Assembly (NCBI RefSeq): GCF_016734905.1
Contig: NZ_JAERPO010000001.1
Span: 992,001 to 1,056,000, forward strand
DNA: 64,000 bases
DNA from: Sphingopyxis jiangsuensis
Lineage (GTDB): Bacteria > Pseudomonadota > Alphaproteobacteria > Sphingomonadales > Sphingomonadaceae
Reading direction: 5' to 3'
This document shows positions 15,973 through 24,064 of the stretch, one piece after another. The notes under the pieces are model-generated. The model had not been told where the DNA came from. It searched no databases and worked only from the letters and a program-made list of their open reading frames with translations. The position numbers were made by a program, and so were the translations under genes. The first letter of the stretch is position 1, and each line of letters starts with the position of its first letter.

Positions 15973-17517
15973 TCACGCAACCATGCCGCGCTGGACAAAT
16001 TCGGCGATCAGCAGCAGCGCATAAAGGCCGACGAGCGCCCCCGCGCCGCTTGCGAGCCAGACGAGCCGCTTCCTGCGTTCGACATGACGATCGGCGGTCA
16101 CGACCTCGGTGATAGAGCCGATCACCGGCAGCCCGCTCGCGCGCTCGAGCTTGGCGGCGGTGGCATAGCTCGGGCGCACCTGGCTCAGGGCAAAGGCCCC
16201 GGCGACACCCCCGCCGATCCCGGCGAAGAGCACCAGCGACAGGAACAGCGGCCGGTTCGGTGCGGCGGGGCTCGTCGGCTTCGTCGGCGGATCGAGCAGC
16301 TCGACCTTGATCGCGTCGGTCTCGGTCTGCACGTCGCCGCGCAGCCGCACCTGCTCGCGCTGCGCGAACAGCTTGTCATATTGCGCCTTCAGCGCCGTAT
16401 ATTCGCCGTTGATGCGGTCATATTCGGCGGCGACGCCGGGGTTCTGGATCTGCTGCGCGTTGATCTTGGCGATGTCGCCCATCAGCTGCGTCTTGCGGGC
16501 CGAAAGCGCACCGACGGTCGCCTGACGTTCGGCGCGCATCGCGGCGAGCGAGGCATAGGCGGGATTCTGTGCATTGCCGCCGCCCCCGCCCGGACCTTCG
16601 CGGTCGGCGATCGCCTTCAGCGACGCGATCTGGCTTTTCAGCGCGACAATGTCGGGATGCGCGTCGGTCAGCCCGCGCGCCCGCATCGAAGACAGTTCGG
16701 CCTGCGCCCCGGCAAGCTGCTGCCGCGCGACGCCGCTTCCGGTCGCGCCGAGGCCGGGGACGTTGATCGTCGCGGGCGTCGCGGCGAGCTGGCCGTTGGC
16801 GGCGGCGAGCGCCGCCTGCGCCGCGACGAGCTGGCTGTCGATCTGGCGAATCTCGGCGCGCGCGGCCTCGACCTGCTGCGCGGGCGATCCCGCGCCGCCC
16901 GCCACCAGCCCGACATTCGCCGCCTCGAACGCCGCGCGCCGTGCCTCGACCTCGCGCAGCGCCTGTTCGCGGTCGGCAATCTGCGAATCGAGGAATTTCA
17001 GCCCCTCGCGCGCATTCACCCGCCCCCCGCGCAACTGGTCGTCGCGGAATACCGTGATCAGGCTGTCGAGCACTGCAGAGGCGAGCTTGGCATTGTCGGC
17101 GTCGGACAGGCTGCCGACACCGATCGACGATGTTATCTCAAAGATATTATCCTGTTGCGGGATGATCTTGATGTTCTTTTGCAGCATTGCGATCGCGCTT
17201 GCCTTGTCGCGCTCGCTGGCGCCCGCGGCGACCATCCCGGTCGTCACCGCGACCTTTTCCAGGTTGCGCGCGCTGGTCAGCGTCTCGCGCACCTGGTCGA
17301 TGCGCTGCGGACGGCCAAAGCCGCCGCCTGCTGCGTCGTCGGGCAATATCTCGTTGATCTCGACGAGCAATCGCGCACGGCTGTCATAGCGGTTGGGGAT
17401 CGACGCGATCGCCAGCCAGCCGAGGATGCAGATCCCCCACGCGACGCCGAGCACGAGCCAGCGCCGCGTCCACACGCTGTGTACCGCCACGCGGAATTCG
17501 TCATACAGGCCGTTCAT
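15973..17517 (-). CDS. XrtA-system polysaccharide chain-length determinant (Wzz/GNVR)
   Basis: A 514-residue polysaccharide co-polymerase. One membrane segment lies near residues 20-42 (WLVLGVAWGICILGWLAIAS), followed by the Wzz domain. A long periplasmic coiled coil with Ala/Gln/Arg heptads spans about 170-400, and a second membrane segment near 428-450 (LFLSLVLFAGIGGGVAGAFA) follows a Pro-rich PTKPTSPAAPNRP motif. A third hydrophobic stretch lies at about 487-510. The C-terminus faces the cytoplasm, where the separate kinase acts. It lies 31 bp after the Wza-like gene. Confidence 0.92.
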   Translation of the reverse strand: MNGLYDEFRVAVHSVWTRRWLVLGVAWGICILGWLAIASIPNRYDSRARLLVEINEILPDDAAGGGFGRPQRIDQVRETLTSARNLEKVAVTTGMVAAGASERDKASAIAMLQKNIKIIPQQDNIFEITSSIGVGSLSDADNAKLASAVLDSLITVFRDDQLRGGRVNAREGLKFLDSQIADREQALREVEARRAAFEAANVGLVAGGAGSPAQQVEAARAEIRQIDSQLVAAQAALAAANGQLAATPATINVPGLGATGSGVARQQLAGAQAELSSMRARGLTDAHPDIVALKSQIASLKAIADREGPGGGGGNAQNPAYASLAAMRAERQATVGALSARKTQLMGDIAKINAQQIQNPGVAAEYDRINGEYTALKAQYDKLFAQREQVRLRGDVQTETDAIKVELLDPPTKPTSPAAPNRPLFLSLVLFAGIGGGVAGAFALSQVRPSYATAAKLERASGLPVIGSITEVVTADRHVERRKRLVWLASGAGALVGLYALLLIAEFVQRGMVA

Positions 17518-17548
17518 TGTGTCGGTTCAGTCCTTGCCGGGCCGCCGG

Positions 17549-18205
17549 TCAAAACATGCTTTCGGGGATGATGATGACGTCGCCCGGCTGCAACCGGACG
17601 TTCGCCTTGATGTCGCCGCGCTTGATGAGGTCGTTGAGCCGCAGCGCATATTCCTGTTGCTTGCCGCTGCCCTTGTCGAAGCGCACGAGGCGCGCCTTGT
17701 TGCCCGCGGCAAACTCGCCGAGCCCGCCGACGGCGATCATCGCGTCGAGCACGGTCATATTGGCGCGGAACGGGATCGACGCCGGCTTTTCGGTCGCGCC
17801 GACGACGCGCACCTGCTGCGAAAAAGTGCTGTTGAACGTCGTCACGATCACGCTGACGATCGGGTCGGTGATATATTCGCTGAGCTGGAGCTTGATGTCC
17901 TGCTGCAACATCGTCGGCGTCTTGCCGACCGCGGGCATGTCGGTGATCAGCGGCGTCGTGATCCGCCCGTCGGGGCGCACCTGCACCTTGCCGCCCAGCT
18001 CGGGGTTGCGCCACACGAAGATCTGCAGTTCGTCGAGCGGCCCGATGATATATCCCTCGCCCGGCCCTTCCTGGTTCTGGACAAAGTTCGCGCTCGGAAG
18101 TTGCGGCGCGGTGGTTCCGGCGCCCATGCACCCGGCGAGCGCGGTCGCGGCAACGCCGGAAATCAGGGCCGCACGGGCAGCGCGAAGCGGAGCGGAGGAC
18201 ATCAT
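17549..18205 (-). CDS. XrtA-system polysaccharide export lipoprotein (Wza/EpsE-like)
   Basis: A 218-residue exporter with a lipoprotein signal whose lipobox is LAGC (Cys about 25), then the poly_export domain (YIIGPLDELQIFVWRNPELG, residues 51-70) and a SLBB domain (VRVVGATEKPASIPFRANMT onward). It ends VRLQPGDVIIIPESMF. It should line the outer-membrane exit for the polymer and is the first gene of the main XrtA operon. Two adjacent ATGs (18205, 18202) follow GGAAAGG. It is shorter than Wza, as usual for this subfamily. Confidence 0.93.
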   Translation of the reverse strand: MMSSAPLRAARAALISGVAATALAGCMGAGTTAPQLPSANFVQNQEGPGEGYIIGPLDELQIFVWRNPELGGKVQVRPDGRITTPLITDMPAVGKTPTMLQQDIKLQLSEYITDPIVSVIVTTFNSTFSQQVRVVGATEKPASIPFRANMTVLDAMIAVGGLGEFAAGNKARLVRFDKGSGKQQEYALRLNDLIKRGDIKANVRLQPGDVIIIPESMF

Positions 18206-18383
18206 CGTGAATTCACCTTTCCGAACGGGCGGAAACCGCCGCCGCAGCCATGCGGGCGGCAGAAGCCTTTGGGTCGGCCTCAGCCTTGTTCGAAAAGGGT
18301 GAAAATACCGTTAGTATTCGGCCAGGTTCGGCCCGCACTCGTCGCAATTTGTGCCGTATCGGGACGGATTGCGCTGGCGCCGC
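18206..18383 (-). promoter_or_regulatory. Leader/promoter region of the main XrtA operon
   Basis: 178 bp lie between the PLP decarboxylase stop and the Wza-like start. The sequence near 18295-18320 is locally AT-richer (AATACCGTTAGTATTCGGCC on the plus strand), which marks the likeliest core promoter for the 10-plus gene minus-strand operon. An inverted GC run (GGCGGAAACCGCCGCCG near 18230-18246) sits in the leader. I cannot assign exact -35/-10 boxes. Confidence 0.4.
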
Positions 18384-19613
18384 TCACACCAGCATTTCGC
18401 GCGCCGGGCCCTGCCCCAGAAAGGCCGCGGGGCTCGCGGTTGCGCCATAGGCGCCCGCCAGAAAGATCGCGATGAGGTCGCCGACGTCGGCCCTCGGCAG
18501 CGCCACCTGGTCGCCCAGCCGGTCGAGCGGGGTGCAGAGGCACCCGACGACGCTCACCGTCTCGGTCGGCTCGGCGCCAAAGCGGTTCGCGACCGCAATC
18601 GGATAGTTGCGGCGGATCACCGTCCCGAAATTGCCGCTCGCCGCAAGCTGGTGATGCAGCCCGCCGTCGGTGACGAGAAAGGTCTCGCCGTGGCTCGTCT
18701 TGCGGTCGACGATTCGCGTCAGATAGACCCCCGCCTCGGCGACAAGCCAGCGCCCGAGTTCCATCGCAAAGCGGCTCGTCGCCAGAACCGCGTCGCGCGC
18801 GGCAAGCGTTTTGCCGAGCGCCGCCCCGACGGCCTCCGCATCGACCGGCGTATCGCCGGGGAAATAGGGCACGCCCATCCCGCCGCCGATATTGACGAGC
18901 GGCGGCGCCGCGCCGATCTCGTTCGCGAGCCGCGCGGCGAGCGCGACCGTCTGCGCCTGCGTTTCGGCAATCGCCGCGGCATCAAGCGCTTGCGATCCCG
19001 CGAAAATATGAAAACCTTGCCAGTCGGCGCCCGCTTCGATCACCTGCCGGACGAGCGGCGGGACCGCTTCCGCGTCGACGCCGAAGGGCTTGGCGCCGCC
19101 CCCCATCTTCATCCCCGACCCCTTGAGGTCGAAGTCGGGATTGACACGCACGGCAAGCCGCGGCCGCATGTCGAGCCGCTTTGCGATCGACAGCGCGCGT
19201 GTCGCTTCGCCCGCCGATTCAAGGTTGATCGTCGCCCCGGCTTTGATCGCGGCTTCCAGCTCGCGGTCGCGCTTTCCGGGGCCGGCAAAGCTGATGTCCG
19301 CCGCCGCCATCCCGCTCGCGAGCGCGGCCTTCAGCTCGCCGCCGGAGGCGACGTCGAACCCGTCGACCATCGGCGCGATAAAGGCGAGCAAGGGCGCAAA
19401 GGGATTCGCCTTGATCGCATAATGAAGCTGCACGGCGCGCGGCATCGCGGCGCGCCATTCGGCGACGCGCGCGGCGATTTTCGCGCTGTCATAGGCAAAG
19501 AGCGGCGTGTCCCCCGCAAGGTCCGCCAGCCGTTCGGCACGGTCGTCGCCGATCAACAGCATCCCATCGGCATCGGCGCGGTAACCCGCAGGGATCGGTC
19601 CATGCGGCTTCAT
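18384..19613 (-). CDS. XrtA-associated PLP-dependent decarboxylase (LysA/ODC fold III)
   Basis: A 409-residue group IV decarboxylase. Lys68 in VQLHYAIKANPFAP forms the Schiff base; FAGPGKRDREL, GFHIFAGSQ, LVNIGGGMGVPYFPGDTP and ELGRWLVAEAGVYL are the PLP-phosphate and fold motifs. The catalytic Cys is probably in VGCLCTPLDRLG. It should decarboxylate a diaminopimelate-, lysine- or ornithine-like amino acid, or a carrier-bound version. The ATG (19613) overlaps the ligase stop as ATGA. The pairing with ligase and ACP is typical of exosortase A clusters, and the product is not known. Confidence 0.9.
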   Translation of the reverse strand: MKPHGPIPAGYRADADGMLLIGDDRAERLADLAGDTPLFAYDSAKIAARVAEWRAAMPRAVQLHYAIKANPFAPLLAFIAPMVDGFDVASGGELKAALASGMAAADISFAGPGKRDRELEAAIKAGATINLESAGEATRALSIAKRLDMRPRLAVRVNPDFDLKGSGMKMGGGAKPFGVDAEAVPPLVRQVIEAGADWQGFHIFAGSQALDAAAIAETQAQTVALAARLANEIGAAPPLVNIGGGMGVPYFPGDTPVDAEAVGAALGKTLAARDAVLATSRFAMELGRWLVAEAGVYLTRIVDRKTSHGETFLVTDGGLHHQLAASGNFGTVIRRNYPIAVANRFGAEPTETVSVVGCLCTPLDRLGDQVALPRADVGDLIAIFLAGAYGATASPAAFLGQGPAREMLV

Positions 19614-21139
19614 GCCGTCACCTCCTTCTGCCAATCCGCCGCAATCGCCGCGCGGTCGAGCTTGCCATTGGGGTTGCGCGGCAGCGTGTCGCGCCATTCG
19701 ATATGCTGCGGCTGCATGAAATTGGGCAGCACCTGCCGCAGATGCGCGGCGAGCGCCTCGCGATCCGTCCCCTCGCGCCCGCGCACGATCAAGATGATCG
19801 CCGCGCCGAGCCGCGCGTCGGGGACGCCAAAGGCGACGCTTTCATGCACCAGCCCCGACGCCGCGGCGGCGTCCTCGATCTCGGTCGGGCTCACGCGGTT
19901 CCCCGCGGTCTTGATCATCGCATCGTCGCGCCCGACGAAATAAAGGAGGTGGTTTGCGTCGCGGCGCACCGTATCACCCGACCACACCGCCGTGCCGCCA
20001 TATGTCGAAACGCGCGGCGCGGGCCGGAATCGCTCGGCGGTGCGCGCTTCATCGCCCCAATAGCCCTTGGCGACGAGCGGCCCGCAATGGACAAGTTCGC
20101 CCGGCTCCTCGTCGGCGGTAATCGTCCCGTCGGCGCGGCACACCAATATTTCGGCATGCGGGATCGCGCGGCCCATCGAGGTCGGATGGTGGGCGACGAA
20201 TTTCGGGGCGAGATAGGTCGACCGGAACGCCTCGGTCAGCCCGTACATCGGATAGATGTCCGCCGCTGGAAATGTCGCGCGCATCGCGTCGATCAGCGCG
20301 GGCGTCAGCGCGCCGCCGCTGTTGGTCAGGCGTTTGAGATGCGCCGCGGCGTCGGCGGGCCAGTCGCTCTCTACAAGCTGCACCCACAATGGCGGCACCC
20401 CCGCAAGCGTCGTCGCGCGATGCTTTGCGACCGCCTTCACGACGTCGCGCGGCGTCAGATAGTCGAGCGGCGCGACCGCCGCGCCCGCATACCAGCTCGA
20501 AAGCAGCTGGTTCTGCCCGTAATCGAAAGCGAAGGGCAGCACCGCGAGCACGCGGTCGTCGCGCGCAATCTCAAGGTAGGACGCGACGCTCTCCGCCCCC
20601 AGCCACAGGTTCGCGTGGCTCAGCATCACGCCCTTGGGCCGCCCCGTCGACCCGCTCGTGTACAGAATCGCCGCCAGATCGTCGGGCATCGCGTCCGAAG
20701 GCGGCAGGCCCGGCGCATCGGAATCGATCGCCGCCTCCGCCGCCGCCAGTTCCTCGACCGCGCACGCCGCCGGTCGCAGCGCGCCGAGCGTGTCGGCACG
20801 CGCGCCGTTGGTGATCAGCAGCCTGGCGCCGCTGTCTTCCAATATATGCAGCACCTGCGGCGCTTTCAGCAGCGGGTTGACCGGCACATGGATCAGCCCC
20901 GCGCGCGCCGCGGCGAGCGGCATCAGGCAGGCGAGCCGCGTTTTCGCGCTCCAGCTCGCAACGCGCTCGCCCGGCCCGCCCGCGCGCTCGAGCAGCCAGG
21001 CCGCGAGCCGGCCGACCCCGGCCTCGAGCGCGGCATAATCCATCGCGCCGCCGGGCAGCAGCAGCGCAGGCGCATCGGGCGCGCCGCAGAGCGCGAGATG
21101 GTCGAGCGGACGCGAGGGCGGATCGGTTGGCATGGTCAT
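19610..21139 (-). CDS. XrtA-associated acyl-CoA ligase (AMP-forming)
   Basis: A 509-residue ANL adenylating enzyme. The P-loop is ILYTSGSTGRPKGVMLSH (about residues 170-187). Further motifs are YPMYGLTEAFRSTYL, VWSGDTVRRDANHLLYFVGR with the A8 hinge DDAMIKTAGNRVSPTEIE, and the A10 lysine in LPRNPNGKLDRAAI. It should activate a carboxylic or amino acid and load it on CoA or the ACP encoded at 22174. It is coupled to the PLP decarboxylase by a 4-bp overlap. It begins only 18 bp from the divergent GNAT gene start; two ATGs (21139, 21133) are possible. Confidence 0.9.
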   Translation of the reverse strand: MTMPTDPPSRPLDHLALCGAPDAPALLLPGGAMDYAALEAGVGRLAAWLLERAGGPGERVASWSAKTRLACLMPLAAARAGLIHVPVNPLLKAPQVLHILEDSGARLLITNGARADTLGALRPAACAVEELAAAEAAIDSDAPGLPPSDAMPDDLAAILYTSGSTGRPKGVMLSHANLWLGAESVASYLEIARDDRVLAVLPFAFDYGQNQLLSSWYAGAAVAPLDYLTPRDVVKAVAKHRATTLAGVPPLWVQLVESDWPADAAAHLKRLTNSGGALTPALIDAMRATFPAADIYPMYGLTEAFRSTYLAPKFVAHHPTSMGRAIPHAEILVCRADGTITADEEPGELVHCGPLVAKGYWGDEARTAERFRPAPRVSTYGGTAVWSGDTVRRDANHLLYFVGRDDAMIKTAGNRVSPTEIEDAAAASGLVHESVAFGVPDARLGAAIILIVRGREGTDREALAAHLRQVLPNFMQPQHIEWRDTLPRNPNGKLDRAAIAADWQKEVTA

Positions 21140-21157
21140 CGGCTGTTAGGAGCTTTG

Positions 21158-22177
21158 GTGATAGAGGCCGCGATCATGGAAGGGAACGGTGAAGATCGGG
21201 CTAATGATAAAGCGGCGGCGCAGGGCGCGCGCGCCGCGGGCTTTGCCTCGCCCTTCGACCAGCCGCACTGGTTCGACCTCCTCGCCGCGCACGGCTTTGC
21301 GGGCGAATGCCGTCACGACGCGCTCGGATCGGCGGCGAACAGCGTCGCCGTCCTCCCGCTCCGCCGCGACAAGCCGGGCCATTATGCGGGCCTCACCTGC
21401 TGGTACAGTTTCGCGATCCGTCCGCTCTACAGCGGCCCCGGCGACCGCGCCGCGGCGCTGCGCGACCTTTTCGCCCGTCTCCGCGCGCAGGCGGCGACGC
21501 TGACGCTCTATCCCGTCCCCGACGCCGAACAGGCGGGCATCGTCGCCGCGATGAGGGCCGCCGGCTGGTGGGTTCGCGCGTCACGCACGGGCGACCGCCA
21601 CTGGCTCGACCTTTCCGAACTCGACCATGACGGCTGGTGGGCGACGCGCCCCGGCGCGCTTCGCAGCACGGTGCAGCGCAAGGCGAAAAAGGGCGTGGTC
21701 GACATCCAGCTTCTGGACCGCTTCGATCCGGGAAGCTGGGTCGCCTATGAAGCCGTCTATTCCGCAAGCTGGAAGCCCGAGGAGGGCCACCCCGCGCTGC
21801 TCCGCGCCTTTGCCGAGGCCGAAAGCGCGCGCGGCACCTTTCGCATGGGGCTCGCGCGCATCGACGGCGCCCCCGTCGCGGCGCAGTTCTGGACGGTCGA
21901 GGACGGCACCGCCTTCATCCACAAGCTCGCGCATGTCGAGGACAGCCAAAAGGCGTCGCCCGGCACCTTGCTCTCCGCGGCGCTCTTCCGCCACGCGATC
22001 GAGGTCGACCGCGTGTGCCGCATCGATTTCGGCACCGGCAACGACGCCTACAAGCGCGACTGGATGAACCGGCACGAGCCCTTGTGGCGCATCGAGGCTT
22101 TCAATCGCGCGCGCATCGCGGCATGGGGACCGGCGATCCGGGCGTTCGCCCGCACCTTGCTGGGGAAAGAAGCGTGA
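21158..22177 (+). CDS. GNAT/CelD-like acyltransferase of the XrtA module
   Basis: A protein of up to 339 residues, related in fold to the 4028-5215 product. Key segments are FDQPHWFDLLAAHGFAGE, YAGLTCWYSFAIRPLYSGPG, LRSTVQRKAKKGVVDIQLLD, WKPEEGHPALLRAFAEAE, and AFIHKLAHVEDSQKASPGTL followed by CRIDFGTGNDAYKRDWM. The GTG at 21158 has AGGAG five bases before it; an ATG at 21176 (MEGNGED) is the alternative. The stop overlaps the ACP start as GTGA, so the acyl donor may be the acyl-ACP. Confidence 0.78.
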   Translation: MIEAAIMEGNGEDRANDKAAAQGARAAGFASPFDQPHWFDLLAAHGFAGECRHDALGSAANSVAVLPLRRDKPGHYAGLTCWYSFAIRPLYSGPGDRAAALRDLFARLRAQAATLTLYPVPDAEQAGIVAAMRAAGWWVRASRTGDRHWLDLSELDHDGWWATRPGALRSTVQRKAKKGVVDIQLLDRFDPGSWVAYEAVYSASWKPEEGHPALLRAFAEAESARGTFRMGLARIDGAPVAAQFWTVEDGTAFIHKLAHVEDSQKASPGTLLSAALFRHAIEVDRVCRIDFGTGNDAYKRDWMNRHEPLWRIEAFNRARIAAWGPAIRAFARTLLGKEA

Positions 22178-22440
22178 CCGAAAGCATGACCGTCGATTCC
22201 ACCCTGCGCGCGCTGCTCGCCGATGTGCTCGGCCTTGGCGAAGATCGCGCCGCAACGCTCGCCGCCGACAGCGGCCTGTTCGGCGAGCTTCCCGAATTCG
22301 ATTCGATGGCGGTTGCGACCGTGCTCACCGAGATGGAGGACCGGCTCGGCATCGTCATCGACGACGACGAGGTCGACGGCGAAATCTTCGAAACCTATGG
22401 CAGCCTGCTCACCTTCGCGACGCGCAAGGTGGCTGGGTGA
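22174..22440 (+). CDS. Acyl carrier protein of the XrtA module
   Basis: An 88-residue PP-binding protein. Ser44 in ELPEFDSMAVATVL is the phosphopantetheine site, followed by the acidic helix MEDRLGIVIDDDEVDGEIF. It starts with GTG overlapping the GNAT stop. It should carry the unit activated by the ligase at 19610-21139 on the opposite strand. It is distinct from the housekeeping AcpP by its start MTESMTVDSTL and its acidic C-terminal half. Confidence 0.88.
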   Translation: MTESMTVDSTLRALLADVLGLGEDRAATLAADSGLFGELPEFDSMAVATVLTEMEDRLGIVIDDDEVDGEIFETYGSLLTFATRKVAG

Positions 22441-22469
22441 GGCCGTGCGCTGCTCAAGCGCCCCGTTAC

Positions 22470-22500
22470 CATCCCGTCATCCCGGACGGGGTGCATTGAG
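22470..22500. repeat. Half copy of a GTCATCCCGGA dispersed repeat
   Basis: The 68-bp gap between the ACP and hydrolase-2 genes holds CCCGTCATCCCGGACGGGGT, matching one arm of the common dispersed repeat found complete at 50440-50514. The second arm is missing. The sequence also forms a short CCCGT/ACGGG hairpin. Confidence 0.5.
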
Positions 22501-22508
22501 CCGCGCGC

Positions 22509-23192
22509 ATGAACGCTCCCGCCGACCATATCCTCCGCATCGCCCCCGCCGCCGCGCCGCGCGCGACGGTGCTCGTCGTCCCGCCGCTGTTCGAGGAAGC
22601 GAACCGCACCCGCCGCACGCTCGTGCTCGCGATGCGCGCGCTCGCGGCGCAGGGGTTCGCGGCGCTGCTCCCCGACCTTCCGGGTCAGAATGAAAGCCGC
22701 GTCGCGCTGGTCGAGGTCGACCTCGACCGCTGGCGCACCGCGCTCGCCGATGTCGCCGCTACAATCGATTCGCCGCTGATCGTCGCATCGGTGCGCGGCG
22801 GCGCGCTCATCGACCATCGCGTCCGCGCCGACGGCTGGTGGCGCCTCGCCCCCGTCGGCGGCGCGTCGCTGCTCCGCACCTTGCTGCGCGCGCGCGTCGC
22901 CGCCGACCGCGAGGCGGGGCACGAAAGCACGCTCGAAACCTTGCAGGCCGCCGCGCACCGCGAACCGCTGCTCCTCGCGGGCAACCGCCTGTCGCCCGAT
23001 ATGGTCGCGCAGCTTGGCGCCGCCGCGGTCGAACCCGTCGCGCCGCTCCGCACCGCCGCGCCCGGCGCCGGCGACGGCAGGATCGCCGGCACCCCGCTCT
23101 GGCTGCGCGCCGAGCCGGGTGAGGATGCCGCGATGGCCGCGGCGATCGCCGCCGACATCGCCGACTGGAGCGCCGCATGCGGCATCAGCTGA
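22509..23192 (+). CDS. XrtA-associated alpha/beta hydrolase, type 2
   Basis: A 227-residue alpha/beta-fold protein with LVVPPLFEEANRTRRTLVLA and AALLPDLPGQNES (about residues 22-64), the N-terminal signature of the exosortase A hydrolase-2 family. The nucleophile elbow reads ASVRGGAL (93-100), so the usual Ser position is Arg96 and no catalytic Ser is obvious. It may be a non-catalytic partner. Its 3' end overlaps hydrolase 1 by 16 bp in another frame, so the two are probably co-translated. Confidence 0.85.
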   Translation: MNAPADHILRIAPAAAPRATVLVVPPLFEEANRTRRTLVLAMRALAAQGFAALLPDLPGQNESRVALVEVDLDRWRTALADVAATIDSPLIVASVRGGALIDHRVRADGWWRLAPVGGASLLRTLLRARVAADREAGHESTLETLQAAAHREPLLLAGNRLSPDMVAQLGAAAVEPVAPLRTAAPGAGDGRIAGTPLWLRAEPGEDAAMAAAIAADIADWSAACGIS

Positions 23193-23965
23193 GCTTCGAT
23201 TGCGAGGGCGCGGCGCTCGCCGCGACGCTCGACGCCGCGCCGGGCAGCGCGGGGCTGCTCATCGTCTCGGGCGGCAACGAAATCCGCAGCGGCGCGCACC
23301 GCGGCATGGCCATGCTCGCGCAGCGCGTGGCGGCGGCGGGGCATCCGGTCTTTCGCTTCGACCGCCGCGGCGTCGGCGACAGCGAGGGCGACAATGGCGG
23401 GTTCGAGGCAAGCCGCGCCGACATAATGGCCGCCATCGCCGCCTTCCGCGCCGCCGCGCCGCAGCTCGCGCGCATCACGGCGTTCGGCAATTGCGACGCC
23501 GCGAGCGCGCTGCTCCTCCACCAGCCGCTGCCGCTCGACGCGCTGATCCTCGCCAACCCCTGGACCTACGACGCGACCGCGTCGGAGGAAGACGCCCCCG
23601 CGCTTCCCCCCGCCGCGGCAATCCGCGCCCGCTATCTCGCGCGCCTCAAAGACCCCAAAAGCCTGCTCCGCCTGCTGAGGGGCGATATCGACCTCGCCAA
23701 ACTCACCCGCGGCCTCACCGCGCTCGGCAGGCGCAAAGCCCCCGCCGCCCCCGAAAGCCTCGCCGCAAGGCTCGATGCCGCAATGGCGTCGCTCGCCTGC
23801 CCCGCCACCATCCTCCTCGCGACGGGCGACCGCACCGCGCAGGCGTTCGTCGAAAGCTGCCGCAGCGGCACGATCCCGGTCGAACGCCTGGACAGCCCCT
23901 CGCACAGCTTTGCGGGCGCCGACGCCGACTGGCTGGCGGCGCGGATACTGGAACGGCTGGCGTAA
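23177..23965 (+). CDS. XrtA-associated alpha/beta hydrolase, type 1
   Basis: A 262-residue alpha/beta hydrolase. The oxyanion-loop region is LIVSGGNEIRSGAHRGMA (28-45), with FDRRGVGDSEG (61-71). The elbow FGNCDAAS (103-110) has Cys106 at the nucleophile site, and a C-terminal His lies in DSPSHSFAGAD. A Cys nucleophile suggests thioesterase or acyltransferase chemistry on the ACP-bound product. It is the last gene of the plus-strand XrtA module; the neighbour is convergent glcB. Confidence 0.88.
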   Translation: MRHQLSFDCEGAALAATLDAAPGSAGLLIVSGGNEIRSGAHRGMAMLAQRVAAAGHPVFRFDRRGVGDSEGDNGGFEASRADIMAAIAAFRAAAPQLARITAFGNCDAASALLLHQPLPLDALILANPWTYDATASEEDAPALPPAAAIRARYLARLKDPKSLLRLLRGDIDLAKLTRGLTALGRRKAPAAPESLAARLDAAMASLACPATILLATGDRTAQAFVESCRSGTIPVERLDSPSHSFAGADADWLAARILERLA

Positions 23966-24064
23966 GCGGATCGCCGCTTCGGGGGCGGGAAGCAGCCTCC
24001 AGCCCGTCGGTCATCGCGGCGAAAGCCAGCCTGGCGGATCCCGGTGCCCCCTGGGGACAGGACC

